Below, one piece after another: positions 35,446 through 44,224 of a stretch of 52,723 nucleotides of DNA; position 1 is the first letter of the stretch; each line of letters begins with the position of its first letter. The position numbers and the translations under genes are program-made. The stretch lies in contig WOUT01000014.1 in assembly GCA_009773005.1 (NCBI GenBank), positions 1 to 52,723 of the forward strand, read 5' to 3'. The notes under the pieces are model-generated. The model worked only from the letters and a program-made list of their open reading frames with translations. It made no database searches and was not told the origin of the DNA. Origin of the DNA: Chloroflexota bacterium. Its GTDB lineage: Bacteria; Chloroflexota; Anaerolineae; Anaerolineales; Anaerolineaceae.

Positions 35446-36648
35446 ATGGAGACCAACAACAGATCACTACCCAACATGCCTGTAAATCGCAGCCGCGCCA
35501 CGGATGCAGAAAACAGGCCCCAAACCGAAGCGTTCGCTCGCATTAAAGTGATCGGAGTGGGCGGCGGCGGTTGTAACGCTGTCAATCGCATGATTGACGA
35601 AGGCGTTCAGGGAATCGAGTTCATTACTGTGAACACTGACGCCCAGGCGCTTGTCATGTCAATGGCGCAGACCAAAGTCCGCATTGGTGATAAGACCACC
35701 AGCGGTCTTGGCGCTGGCGGCAACCCGGATGTCGGTCGTAAATCAGCCGAAGAATCCTCTGAGGAATTGTACGAAACCCTCAAGGGCAGCGATATGGTCT
35801 TTGTCACCGCCGGTATGGGCGGGGGCACAGGCACAGGCGCCGCCGCTGTTGTGGCGCAGATCGCAAAGGAAGTCGGCGCTCTGACCATTGGCGTGGTTAC
35901 CCGCCCGTTTACCTTTGAAGGATCCAAACGCTTGCAAGCTGCCGAGCAAGGTATCGCCCGCCTCAAGGAACACGCTGATACTCTCATCGTCATCCCCAAC
36001 GACCGTCTGCTCCAGATCGTAGACCGAAAAGCCACTTTGCAGGATTCATTCAAGACCGCAGATGACGTATTGCGCCAGGGCATACAGGGAATTTCAGAGT
36101 TGATCACCGTCCCTGGTTTGATCAACCTCGACTTCGCCGACGTGCGCACCATCATGTCGGAGGGCGGAGCTGCCCTCATGGCAGTCGGTCGCGCCTCGGG
36201 TGAGGACCGTGCCCAAAAAGCCGCTGAGCAGGCTATCTCCAGCCAACTGCTAGACATTACCATCGACGGCGCCCGGGGCATCCTCTTCAACGTCACCGGC
36301 GGACCCAGCTTGACCTTGTTCGAGGTCAACCAGGCCGCTGCCATTATCAAAGAAACCGCCCACCCCGATGTCAACCTGATCTTCGGTGCCGTGATTGACC
36401 CGACAATGGGCGATGACCTGCGGATTACCGTCATTGCTACGGGTTTTGATCAGGCTGGCATTCGATCGGCCAGCAGCGCCCAGACTTCCCGCTTTGACCC
36501 AACTCGTATTGTTCAGCGCCCCACCATCGGCGAACCGATCGAAGTGGACGTAAACAGACGAGGAGATAGTGTTTTTGAGCCGCGCGTCATTGACACGAAA
36601 GACCTCAATGTACCCGCATTCCTGCGCAACCGTCTCAACGACAAATAA
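35446..36648 (+). CDS. ftsZ: FtsZ, tubulin-like Z-ring GTPase
   Basis: 400 residues. [15 protein letters not shown] (residues 36-50), [16 protein letters not shown] (near 88), [14 protein letters not shown] tubulin signature (near 126), the NDRLL and DFADVRTIM segments, and a C-terminal conserved tail region ([15 protein letters not shown]). Strong GGAGGAAA ribosome site. Last gene of the dcw operon. C-rich codon use suggests high expression. Confidence 0.97.
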   Translation: METNNRSLPNMPVNRSRATDAENRPQTEAFARIKVIGVGGGGCNAVNRMIDEGVQGIEFITVNTDAQALVMSMAQTKVRIGDKTTSGLGAGGNPDVGRKSAEESSEELYETLKGSDMVFVTAGMGGGTGTGAAAVVAQIAKEVGALTIGVVTRPFTFEGSKRLQAAEQGIARLKEHADTLIVIPNDRLLQIVDRKATLQDSFKTADDVLRQGIQGISELITVPGLINLDFADVRTIMSEGGAALMAVGRASGEDRAQKAAEQAISSQLLDITIDGARGILFNVTGGPSLTLFEVNQAAAIIKETAHPDVNLIFGAVIDPTMGDDLRITVIATGFDQAGIRSASSAQTSRFDPTRIVQRPTIGEPIEVDVNRRGDSVFEPRVIDTKDLNVPAFLRNRLNDK

Positions 36649-36698
36649 GCAGAGATTAAGGTTTATGGTTAAAGTTGATGTTGTTCCTCCATAGAACG

Positions 36699-36777
36699 AC
36701 AGGCTCTCGCTTGGCGGGTTGAGTCTGTGCGAATGCATAAATTTCGGCTGGCGGTTGGTCACTGCCAGCCGTTTTCT
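36699..36777 (+). terminator. Terminator of the dcw operon, preceded by a second hairpin
   Basis: Stem CGGCTGGC (36745-36752) / GCCAGCCG (36764-36771) followed by TTTTCT. Just upstream, ACAGGCTC (36699-36706) pairs with GAGTCTGT (36721-36728), one G-U pair, around a 14-base loop. The rest of the 494-base gap 36649-37142 is AT-rich and holds a promoter at 37009. Confidence 0.8.
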
Positions 36778-37008
36778 AATAATACGAATTGGTTGTGTTT
36801 TAATCAGAACCGTTTTGAACGGATATTTGACATTTTTTTCCCAAAAAAACCTTTCCTCCCTTTTACTCTTCACTTAACGATATTTGTGACAATCCAATTT
36901 GGCGAGAATACTCCAATCGGATAGATCATGATTTGAAACATACTTCAATTCGTGAATGAACATTTTTCACAAACCTTTGCTTAACTCTCTTCATATTTTT
37001 GTTTTTTC

Positions 37009-37037
37009 TTGTAATATGTCGGTTTTAGTGATATATT
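37009..37037 (+). promoter_or_regulatory. Candidate promoter of the small exported protein gene
   Basis: -35 TTGTAA (37009-37014), 17-base spacer, -10 TATATT (37032-37037), about 105 bases before the start codon at 37143. Confidence 0.5.
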
Positions 37038-37142
37038 CTGTAAAGTTATTGTAAGGTATTTTTACGGTAATTATATATCAATTCAATCCGATTATCGTTA
37101 AAATATCTTCAATCGTAATATCATTCGCTTAAGGAGAATAAA

Positions 37143-37502
37143 ATGTTCAAGAAAAGTATGAAGACCCTGATTTTAGTCGTTGTCATTATCGCTCTCTCTG
37201 GATTCACATTTGCCTATGCCGCTGCTAACACTGTCAATAGTTCATATGCAGGCGATGGAGTTGGCACAGTTTCTGGTTACAATGTGACGAATGTCGTCTA
37301 CAACCTCAACGCCATTAACCCTGCCAACATTGACTCCGTTTCATTCACATTGAACGCCGCTGCAAACCTCGTCAAAATACGCCTTGTAAGCGCTTCAACC
37401 ACTTGGTACAACTGCAATACGGGCACAGCCATCACATGCACAACCGCTGGCGCAACTGTTGCTGCTGCGGATACACTACAAGTTGTTGCCTCCAGCAATT
37501 AG
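37143..37502 (+). CDS. Small exported fibre/pilin-like protein, probable SipW-type signal peptidase substrate
   Basis: 119 residues. Basic start, hydrophobic stretch (about 9-24), then AYAAANTV, a likely cleavage region. The mature part (about 92 residues) is rich in Ala, Thr, Val, Asn and Ser, with beta-strand pattern (GVGTVSGYNVTNVVYNLN, NIDSVSFTLNAA) and two Cys (CNTGTAITC) that could form a disulphide. It resembles TasA/camelysin-like or uncharacterised exported beta-proteins, not a classical type IV pilin (no GFxxxE). Strong AAGGAG site. It lies next to the signal-peptidase fusion, whose other neighbour carries a similar AAxNTV junction; I infer that the peptidase processes both. Confidence 0.7.
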   Translation: MFKKSMKTLILVVVIIALSGFTFAYAAANTVNSSYAGDGVGTVSGYNVTNVVYNLNAINPANIDSVSFTLNAAANLVKIRLVSASTTWYNCNTGTAITCTTAGATVAAADTLQVVASSN

Positions 37503-37586
37503 GCTTATCATCGTCTCAACCGGATTGAGGAAACTTTATTGTATCGTTGAAAATGTTCGCTCTCTAAGTTACTTGGTCCAACTAAT

Positions 37587-37647
37587 AAAAAACCAGGCGT
37601 GCTATAATGGCAAATTGTGATTAATTCACAATCAGTCCTGGTTTTTT
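37587..37647 (+). terminator. Terminator hairpin with a promoter nested in its loop
   Basis: Outer stem AAAAAACCAGG (37587-37597) / CCTGGTTTTTT (37637-37647); inner stem ATTGTGA (37614-37620) / TCACAAT (37626-37632). Between the left outer arm and the inner stem lies an extended -10, TGCTATAAT (37600-37608). Transcripts reading through from 37143 would form the full hairpin with its T-run and stop. Transcripts starting at about 37615 lack the left arm and could pass. Confidence 0.6.
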
Positions 37648-37665
37648 TAATGGCATAAAATACTT

Positions 37666-40110
37666 ATGAGTGTCAAACGGCGTTGGTTCTATAATTTCTT
37701 TGCAGGTTTTGCCCTTGTATTGGCCGCTATCTTCTGGATTCTCTTTGCTCCTGTCCGTCTTGGCGGGCAAAACGAATATATTCTCATCAATGGCAACAGC
37801 ATGGAACCAGCCATCAAGCAAGCTGACCTCATCATCGTTCGCAAGTCTGATTTTTACCGGGTCGGCGATGCCGTGGCTTACCGCAGCCCGGAACTGAAGA
37901 ACGTTGTCTTCCATCGCATCATCGGGTTGGAACTGGACCGTTATATTTTTCAGGGTGACAATAATGATTGGATTGATTCATATAAACCAAATATTTCTGA
38001 CCTGATTGGAAAACAGTGGATCCGTATCCCAAATGCCGGAAAAGTTGTAGAATGGATTCGAAAGCCGCTTTTTGCAGCGTTGCTGGTTGCCGGGTCGGGA
38101 GGTATCATTTTGGGATTTCTATTCAATAAATCCAGGAAGAAAAAAGTTGGAACAACAGTGGATCCGATCTCCAGGTTCAAGGAAGGCGTTATTAAAACTT
38201 GGGACACAACTTCACGTTCAGAAAACGCTATCCCTTCATCTGCGATCACTGTGAACCCTCCTTTTTCAGAGCCAGAACATAGTAGATCCAGTCAAATGTT
38301 AAAAGCCCGCCATTTAAATGGAGTCATTGAGGTTAGTTTCTTTTTATTGGGTTTATTCGCGCTCGCATCTCTGGCTTTGGGCGCTTTTGCCTTCTTTAAT
38401 CCCCTCACCCGCCTTACCACGCAGAATAACCTTTATCACCAGAAAGGCACATACACCTATAACGCGCCCGCCCCGGCCGGGGTATACGATTCTCAAATGG
38501 TAAAATCTGGCGATCCGGTTTTTACAAAACTCACATGTAGCATGAAATTATTGTTTAATTATGCAATCATGGCTGATGGTCTGCAAAATCTCACCGGAAC
38601 ACACCAGATAACTGCCGTTCTTTCAGACCCCACCAGCGGTTGGACAAGGGTGATCCCCTTGGAACCGCTTCAGACTTTCAACCAGGATAATTTCAGCAGT
38701 CAGGTTCAAGTCGATCTCTGCCAGATGCAAACCATCACAAAGGAGATGGAAGCGCAAACCGGTATGACTTCCTATAATTATTCCCTCGCTTTAAGCCCAA
38801 ACGTGACCATCACCGGGCAATTGCAAAATGCAGACTTTAATGACACCTTTACCACCCCGTTGGTTTTCCAACTTGATGCAGTACGCGCTTATATGGTCAA
38901 ATCTGATCCACAAATTGATCCTCTCAACCCTATCAAAGATGGAATCGCAAAATTTGAATTTATCGAGCCAAACTCTCTGACCATACTAAATATAAAAATA
39001 CCTGTTGCTTCAGCTCGAACTCTATCCATGCTTGGTTTTTCCGTCTCCTTGGTAGGGTTGCTGGTATTGTTAACCCTCATTTCCCACACCTCCAGGCGGA
39101 GCAAGGAAATGCTCATTCGTATGAAGCACGGTTCTTCTATGATTGACGTTGAGTCTTCAGACATTAGCCTTACCCGGTCAGCTGTGGATGTATTGGATAT
39201 CGATGACCTTGCCCGCCTGGCAGAACAAAACAACACTGTCATACTGCACGAAGCCCGGGGATGGCTGCATACGTATCTTGTTGAAGCAGACCAGATCACT
39301 TACCGGTATACTCTGAATGACGCACAGGAAACCTCCAAAATTGAGCAACACCAGGAGAGCCGCGTAAGCGCTTTCAACCTTCAACAAGGTATCAAAAATG
39401 GAGAATTTAAAGTCTTCTATCAGCCGATTGTATCCATTCTGGATAGGCGAATCCTGGCTGTTGAAGCTTTGCTGCGCTGGCAGCACCCGCAAAACGGGCT
39501 GCTTTCTGCAAAAGATTTCATCAATCAGGCAGAAACAACCGGGTTGATTGATACACTTGGAGAATGGATGCTGCAAGAAGCCTCCAGGCAGGTTAAAGAG
39601 TGGCGCAAGAACGGCTTTCCACTACGCCTGGCAGTAAATTTCTCCCGGAGTCAGATCGAAAAACAGCCCGCCCGTTTAATTTCTCAAGTACTGGACCGAA
39701 CGGGCATGAGTCTGGACGCGTTGCAAATCGAGATCTCGGAAACCAGCCTCATAAAGAACCCCGAGTTGATATTCTCTAATTTAATGGAACTGCAAAAAAT
39801 GGGAGTTCATCTTTCAGTGGACGGTTACACTGGTGATTCCTCGCTAACAAATTTAAAACAGCTTCCTTTTGAGAGCATCAAGATCGACCGCAATCTAATT
39901 ATGAAACTTGACCAGCCCCAGGAAGCAGAATATGTGCAAGGCATCATTTCAGCGGCTCTCGACCGGGGTTTGAACGTCGTCGCGGAGGGCGTTGAAAACC
40001 GCTTCCAGATGAATATGCTGCGATCACAATATTGCTCTCAAGCCCAGGGTTATCTAATCGCGCGTCCCGCACCCGCAGTAGAGATTTCTGCCCTGCTTTC
40101 GGGTAAATAA
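37666..40110 (+). CDS. SipW-like signal peptidase fused to DUF5305-like region and degenerate EAL domain
   Basis: 814 residues. Residues 1-130: membrane-anchored type I signal peptidase of the ER/SipW class, with Ser45 in GNSMEP, His83 in VFHR (in place of bacterial Lys) and the GDNN motif (97-100). Helices at about 136-153, 222-246 and 445-466. The extracellular part between the last two (about 250-440) resembles DUF5305, a common partner of SipW-type peptidases. After a cytoplasmic linker with a DIDDLARLAEQN helix (about 505) comes an EAL domain (576-812): EALLRW (E600), AVNFS, EISET, KIDR, AEGVEN and QGYL are kept, but the DDFGTG loop reads VDGYTGDSS (718-726), losing one Asp and one residue. 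Phosphodiesterase activity is doubtful; cyclic-di-GMP sensing is possible. No clear ribosome site. Confidence 0.85.
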   Translation: MSVKRRWFYNFFAGFALVLAAIFWILFAPVRLGGQNEYILINGNSMEPAIKQADLIIVRKSDFYRVGDAVAYRSPELKNVVFHRIIGLELDRYIFQGDNNDWIDSYKPNISDLIGKQWIRIPNAGKVVEWIRKPLFAALLVAGSGGIILGFLFNKSRKKKVGTTVDPISRFKEGVIKTWDTTSRSENAIPSSAITVNPPFSEPEHSRSSQMLKARHLNGVIEVSFFLLGLFALASLALGAFAFFNPLTRLTTQNNLYHQKGTYTYNAPAPAGVYDSQMVKSGDPVFTKLTCSMKLLFNYAIMADGLQNLTGTHQITAVLSDPTSGWTRVIPLEPLQTFNQDNFSSQVQVDLCQMQTITKEMEAQTGMTSYNYSLALSPNVTITGQLQNADFNDTFTTPLVFQLDAVRAYMVKSDPQIDPLNPIKDGIAKFEFIEPNSLTILNIKIPVASARTLSMLGFSVSLVGLLVLLTLISHTSRRSKEMLIRMKHGSSMIDVESSDISLTRSAVDVLDIDDLARLAEQNNTVILHEARGWLHTYLVEADQITYRYTLNDAQETSKIEQHQESRVSAFNLQQGIKNGEFKVFYQPIVSILDRRILAVEALLRWQHPQNGLLSAKDFINQAETTGLIDTLGEWMLQEASRQVKEWRKNGFPLRLAVNFSRSQIEKQPARLISQVLDRTGMSLDALQIEISETSLIKNPELIFSNLMELQKMGVHLSVDGYTGDSSLTNLKQLPFESIKIDRNLIMKLDQPQEAEYVQGIISAALDRGLNVVAEGVENRFQMNMLRSQYCSQAQGYLIARPAPAVEISALLSGK

Positions 40111-40148
40111 ATAGCGATAGCTTTGCTTTAAAAAAGTTTGGAGTTTTT

Positions 40149-40562
40149 ATGAAATGGTACAGAAACACCCATTTGATTGTTGCCGCCTCTGCTTTCATTC
40201 TGATCGGGTTGATCATCGCGATGAGCCTTACAGCTCTGGCTGCGTCGAATACTGTGCCGTTGACCCGCCTGGATCAGGTCGCGCGTGCCAAACTGATCGC
40301 TGATTTTAGACCCGCAGGCTGTGCCGGTATGACATTGGTCAATTTTGTTTTTTGCACAGGAACCAAGCTTTGCAACGGAACGAACCAAGCTGATCTCATT
40401 CTTGGCGACTCTGCAAATAATAACATCAGCGGGAAAAATGGCGGAGACTGTATTATTGCTGGTGGAGGTGATGATACAGTAAACGGTGCGAACGGTTCGG
40501 ATGTCTGCATCGAAGGACCCGGAAACGACAATTATTCAAGCTGCACTGTTGTCAACCCTTAA
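40149..40562 (+). CDS. Small exported RTX-like (haemolysin-type Ca-binding repeat) protein
   Basis: 137 residues. A long N-terminal hydrophobic segment (about 9-32) ends ALAASNTV, like the junction in the protein at 37143. The C-terminal half has degenerate RTX nonapeptides: NQADLILGDSANNNISGKNG, GGGDDTVNGANGSD. Six Cys in the mature part suggest disulphides in place of some calcium sites. Located 38 bases after the signal-peptidase fusion, so probably co-transcribed and processed by it. No protease or lipase domain is attached, so it is not a classical RTX toxin. The 413 bases after it hold no gene, only the nrd promoter region. Confidence 0.72.
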   Translation: MKWYRNTHLIVAASAFILIGLIIAMSLTALAASNTVPLTRLDQVARAKLIADFRPAGCAGMTLVNFVFCTGTKLCNGTNQADLILGDSANNNISGKNGGDCIIAGGGDDTVNGANGSDVCIEGPGNDNYSSCTVVNP

Positions 40563-40812
40563 AAACCAACGCAGACATTGTTCACTGACATCACAAACCA
40601 TCTTCAACTTCTATCATGTTTTTTAAGTTTTCCCATCTTTTTTTAATTTGAGAATTATTCTCTCCCTCTAAGGTATCTTTTCCGCTAATTCATGAAATCT
40701 TTTCAATAATTATGCCAATTTCTTCCTGATCTGTGCCCTGACGCCAGTGTACTTTCAAGTAAAAAAATGATTAGGTTCATTTTCTTTTAAGATTAAAATT
40801 CGACAGGGGATA

Positions 40813-40841
40813 TTGAACTGTTCACTTCTTTGTGCTATTAT
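40813..40841 (+). promoter_or_regulatory. Promoter of the nrdR-nrdJ operon
   Basis: -35 TTGAAC (40813-40818), 17-base spacer, -10 TATTAT (40836-40841) with an extended TG-C just before it. Predicted transcription start about 40848. Confidence 0.75.
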
Positions 40842-40846
40842 AGATG

Positions 40847-40892
40847 GCATAGATATACGGTTACTTTCTTCACATCCCCCTATATATGGGGG
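40847..40892 (+). promoter_or_regulatory. Pair of NrdR-box-like sites
   Basis: Box 1 GCATAGATATACGGTT (40847-40862) and box 2 CCCCCTATATATGGGGG (40876-40892), both with an AT-rich TATAT-type core. The centres are about 30 bases apart, close to three helical turns. NrdR represses ribonucleotide reductase genes through paired boxes at this spacing, and the sites directly follow the predicted start, so autoregulation is likely. Confidence 0.6.
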
Positions 40893-40975
40893 ATAGTTTT
40901 TCAGGATGAACACTCTCGCCCCAACGCCGGTGGTCTCAACCGGATCTATCATCATACACTCACGAGGAGGGATTT

Positions 40976-41425
40976 GTGCGCTGTCCGTATTGTCAGGATG
41001 ACAACTCAAGGGTTTTAGACACAACTCACGACAGCCGCGGAGGGGTGCGCCGCCGCCGCGAGTGCGAACACTGCAAACAGCGCTTCTCAACTTACGAGCG
41101 CCCAATTCTCGCCAGCCCGCTCATCATCAAGCGCGCCGGAACGCGCGAGGAATTCAATCGCGAAAAGCTGCTGGAGGGTATCCGCATTTCCTGCGCCAAA
41201 CGCCCCGTCTCCGCCGCCGATATTAACCACCTGGTCAGCGAGATCGAGACCAACCTCCAGAAAATGGGGCGCGAAGAAGTCTCTTCCCGGGTCGTGGGCG
41301 ACATGGTTATGAATGGACTCAAATCCCTCGACCAGATCGCCTACATCCGATATGCTATCGTTTACCTTCAACTCAGTGATCTGCAATCCATTCGCAACGA
41401 AATTGATCGACTTTTAGAAGTTTAG
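40976..41425 (+). CDS. nrdR: NrdR, transcriptional repressor of ribonucleotide reductase
   Basis: 149 residues. N-terminal zinc ribbon (CPYC at 3-6 and CEHC at 31-34), followed by RFSTYER, then the ATP-cone domain (VIKR-type [17 protein letters not shown], near 49) that senses ATP/dATP. GTG start with CGAGGAGGG upstream. It lies 10 bases before nrdJ, its direct target. Confidence 0.96.
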   Translation: MRCPYCQDDNSRVLDTTHDSRGGVRRRRECEHCKQRFSTYERPILASPLIIKRAGTREEFNREKLLEGIRISCAKRPVSAADINHLVSEIETNLQKMGREEVSSRVVGDMVMNGLKSLDQIAYIRYAIVYLQLSDLQSIRNEIDRLLEV

Positions 41426-41435
41426 GAGTTTCAAC

Positions 41436-44051
41436 ATGGAAACCAGCACTCATACTTCGCAGCGCTCCTTGCTAGACATCGGCACAATGCCCAAAGACTT
41501 GCCCGCCGTGGACCTGACGGATAACGCCCGCCAGGTGCTCATCAAACGCTATGTTCGCCGCGGAGCAGACGGACAGCCCTCCGAGACCGTGGAGGAGATG
41601 TTCTGGCGCGTCGCCATCAATATCGCCGCAGTCGAAGAAAAGTGGTCCACTGACGTGGAAACCCTGGCGCGCAAATATTACGTTCTGCTTACCTCCAAAG
41701 CCTTCTTTCCCAACTCACCCACCTTCACCGGCGCCGGCACCCCGCTTGGGCAACTCGCCGCCTGCTTCGTCCTCCCCATCAATGATGACATGGGGCGCGA
41801 TTCCGCCGGCATCTTCCAAACCCTGCGAGACGCCGCTCTCATCCAGCAGACCGGCGGCGGCAATGGATTCTCCTTCTCCCGCCTGCGTCCCAAGGGTTCG
41901 CTCGTTAAAACTTCCTCCGGTGAAGCCACCGGTCCGGTCGGCTTCCTGCGCGTCTATGACAACGCCTTCGGTGAGGTCGCCCAGGGTGGCACCCGCCGCG
42001 GCGCCAACATGGCCGTTCTGCGTGTGGATCACCCGGATGTGGAAGAATTCATCACCTGCAAGACCAACGAAAACCAGATCACCAACTTCAACATTTCTGT
42101 CGGCATCACTGACCTCTTCATGACCGCCGTGGAAGAAGACCGCGAATGGTCTTTGCGCTTCCCTGATCTCAGCGACCCTCGCTCCAAGGGCTTCAAAGGC
42201 ACCTTCGAACAAGCCGAAGCCCAGGGCATCCCCTTCCGCACCCATAAGACTATCCGCGCCCGCGACCTCTTTGAAAAGATCGTCAAGCAGGCTCATCACA
42301 ACGGCGAACCCGGACTGCTCTTTTTAGATGCCGCCAACCGCGGAAACCCCGTCCCGCACCTCTACCAGCTCGAAGCCACCAATCCCTGCGGTGAACAGTG
42401 GCTCGGACCCTACGAGAACTGCTGCCTAGGCTCCATTAATCTCGCCCAGCACCTCGGGTCTGAACATTCGGTGGATTGGGACAAATTGCGCGAAAACACC
42501 CGCCTCGCCACCCGCTTCCTGGATGATGTCGTGGACGCCAATTCCTATGTGCCCGCCGTGCCGCAGCTCCATGAGGCCGCCTTGCGCGCCCGCCGCATCG
42601 GGCTCGGCATCATGGGTCTCGCCGACCTGATGTACCACGTCGGTGTGCGTTACGGCTCCCCCGCCGGCGAGGATTTCGGCGCCCAGGTGATGGAATTTGT
42701 GCGCTACACCTCCATGCAGACCAGCATCGAGCTGTCGCGCGAACGCGGAGCCTTCCCAGCCATCGAAGGCAGCATCTACGACCCCACCCACTTGCTCTGG
42801 CAGCCGCCTGTTTCTCCCTTCGAGAACCAGCAGTACTGGTCCCGCCCGCCCCTCGATTGGACTCTCATCACCGAGGGCATCAAGCGTTACGGCATCCGCA
42901 ACGCTGCCCAGACCACCGTCGCCCCCACGGGGACGATCGCCACTGTCGCCGGGTGTGAAGGCTACGGCTGCGAACCTGTCTTCGCTCTCGCTTACATTCG
43001 TCATGTCAATGACAATGGCAAGGATCTCAAACTCACTTACGCCAGCCCCATGTTCGAACAGGCGCTCATCGAATCCGGCGTTTCAGATATGGACAGGCAG
43101 GATATCTTCGATCAGGTCATGCGCGAAGGCACCTGCCAGAACATCACCGCCGTGCCCGACCGCGTGAAAGAGGTTTTTGTGGTCAGCGCGGATATCACCG
43201 CTGAAAACCACGTGCGCACCCAGGCTGCCCTTCAAGCCTTCGTGGATAATTCGCTTTCCAAGACCGTCAACTTCCCCGAGAACGCCACCGAAGAAGACGT
43301 CGCCACCGCGTATATGACCGCCTGGCAGCTCAACTGCAAGGGTATCACCGTCTACGTCACCGGTTCTCGCGATCAGGTCGTGCTCGAAACGCACGGCACC
43401 GCGGGCAAGAAAGCCCCTGTCACGTCTCAAGAAGACCAGATCAAGATCTGGCAAGAGACCAAGAAACCGCGCCCGCGCGCCCTGCTCGGGCAGACCTACT
43501 CGGTGGAGACCCCCCTCGGCAAAGCCTTCATCACCATCAATGAGAACGGCTCCGACCAGCCCTTTGAGATCTTCATCAACACCGCCAAAGCCGGCTCAGA
43601 TACCGCCGCGGTCAGTGAAGCCATCGGACGCCTCATCTCTTACGTACTGCGTCTCTCCTCGCCCATCGAACCCACCCAGCGCCTCACCGATCTCACCCGC
43701 CAGCTCGGCGGCATCGGCGGCGGACGCTCGCTCGGTTTCGGACCCAACCGCGTGCGCTCCCTGCCGGACGGCGTCGCCCAGGTGCTGGAAGAATACCTCA
43801 ACGAACGCGCCGTGCGCATCGGCAAGAACGAAGCCGGTCATTACGAAAGTATGCACACCCTTGTTGAGAACGTCTCAGACGTGCAGGCCATTACCGAAAA
43901 GGTCATCAAGGGCGTCACCGCGCTGGAATCTCCCGCCGCCGTCCTCGGCGCGCCCAAGATCGGCGACCTCTGCCCCGAGTGCGGCGTGGCCGCCGTCATC
44001 AATGAAGAGGGCTGCCGCAAATGCTACTCATGTGGGTATAGCGAGTGTTAG
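41436..44051 (+). CDS. nrdJ: Class II (adenosylcobalamin-dependent) ribonucleotide reductase
   Basis: 871 residues. Makes deoxynucleotides without oxygen. Seen: the [15 protein letters not shown] start of the barrel, [14 protein letters not shown], the finger-loop [21 protein letters not shown] (NPCGE, active-site Cys in the loop), [18 protein letters not shown], and the C-terminal zinc/redox tail CPECG...[12 protein letters not shown]. No iron-subunit gene lies near, as expected for class II. Markedly richer in G+C and C-ending codons than the genes downstream, probably from high expression. No cobalamin riboswitch was recognised upstream. Confidence 0.96.
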   Translation: METSTHTSQRSLLDIGTMPKDLPAVDLTDNARQVLIKRYVRRGADGQPSETVEEMFWRVAINIAAVEEKWSTDVETLARKYYVLLTSKAFFPNSPTFTGAGTPLGQLAACFVLPINDDMGRDSAGIFQTLRDAALIQQTGGGNGFSFSRLRPKGSLVKTSSGEATGPVGFLRVYDNAFGEVAQGGTRRGANMAVLRVDHPDVEEFITCKTNENQITNFNISVGITDLFMTAVEEDREWSLRFPDLSDPRSKGFKGTFEQAEAQGIPFRTHKTIRARDLFEKIVKQAHHNGEPGLLFLDAANRGNPVPHLYQLEATNPCGEQWLGPYENCCLGSINLAQHLGSEHSVDWDKLRENTRLATRFLDDVVDANSYVPAVPQLHEAALRARRIGLGIMGLADLMYHVGVRYGSPAGEDFGAQVMEFVRYTSMQTSIELSRERGAFPAIEGSIYDPTHLLWQPPVSPFENQQYWSRPPLDWTLITEGIKRYGIRNAAQTTVAPTGTIATVAGCEGYGCEPVFALAYIRHVNDNGKDLKLTYASPMFEQALIESGVSDMDRQDIFDQVMREGTCQNITAVPDRVKEVFVVSADITAENHVRTQAALQAFVDNSLSKTVNFPENATEEDVATAYMTAWQLNCKGITVYVTGSRDQVVLETHGTAGKKAPVTSQEDQIKIWQETKKPRPRALLGQTYSVETPLGKAFITINENGSDQPFEIFINTAKAGSDTAAVSEAIGRLISYVLRLSSPIEPTQRLTDLTRQLGGIGGGRSLGFGPNRVRSLPDGVAQVLEEYLNERAVRIGKNEAGHYESMHTLVENVSDVQAITEKVIKGVTALESPAAVLGAPKIGDLCPECGVAAVINEEGCRKCYSCGYSEC

Positions 44052-44057
44052 TGGCTT

Positions 44058-44199
44058 CGAGAATCGAAAGCAGAGAGTATAGAACCGTTCAATCAATAAC
44101 CAGGGTTGGAGGACAAGATTCGATTATTTGAGCGTTGAGAATAATAACTACGGTAACTGAGATCGCATAGCAGATTGTTTTTCCGTCTCTCGATTCTCG
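44058..44199. repeat. Imperfect inverted repeat flanking a 116-base non-coding segment
   Basis: CGAGAATCGAAAG (44058-44070) and CTCTCGATTCTCG (44187-44199) are inverted copies with one mismatch. They fill most of the gap between nrdJ and the next gene. Could be a small non-autonomous element or a long-range hairpin; no coding sequence inside. Confidence 0.45.
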
Positions 44200-44224
44200 A
44201 TTTTCGTTTCTCGGCACTTATACA

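Noticed and set aside
35607-36434. 275-residue open frame opposite ftsZ
   Set aside because: Antisense shadow of a strongly biased gene; no ribosome site, no family, and composition mirrors ftsZ codons.
37143-37502. Type IV pilin identity for the small exported protein
   Set aside because: No prepilin GFxxxE site; the leader ends in an ordinary Ala-rich cleavage region.
40650-40662. Palindrome GAGAAT-T-ATTCTC
   Set aside because: Short AT-rich dyad with no nearby start or matching operator; could be chance.
40893-40975. Cobalamin riboswitch before nrdR-nrdJ
   Set aside because: The leader is short, with only a 5-bp stem (CCGGT/ACCGG); no B12-box pattern seen.
41551-43167. Several long frames overlapping nrdJ on both strands
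   Set aside because: By-products of the high G+C and C-ending codons of nrdJ; Pro/Ser/Ala-rich and without family matches.
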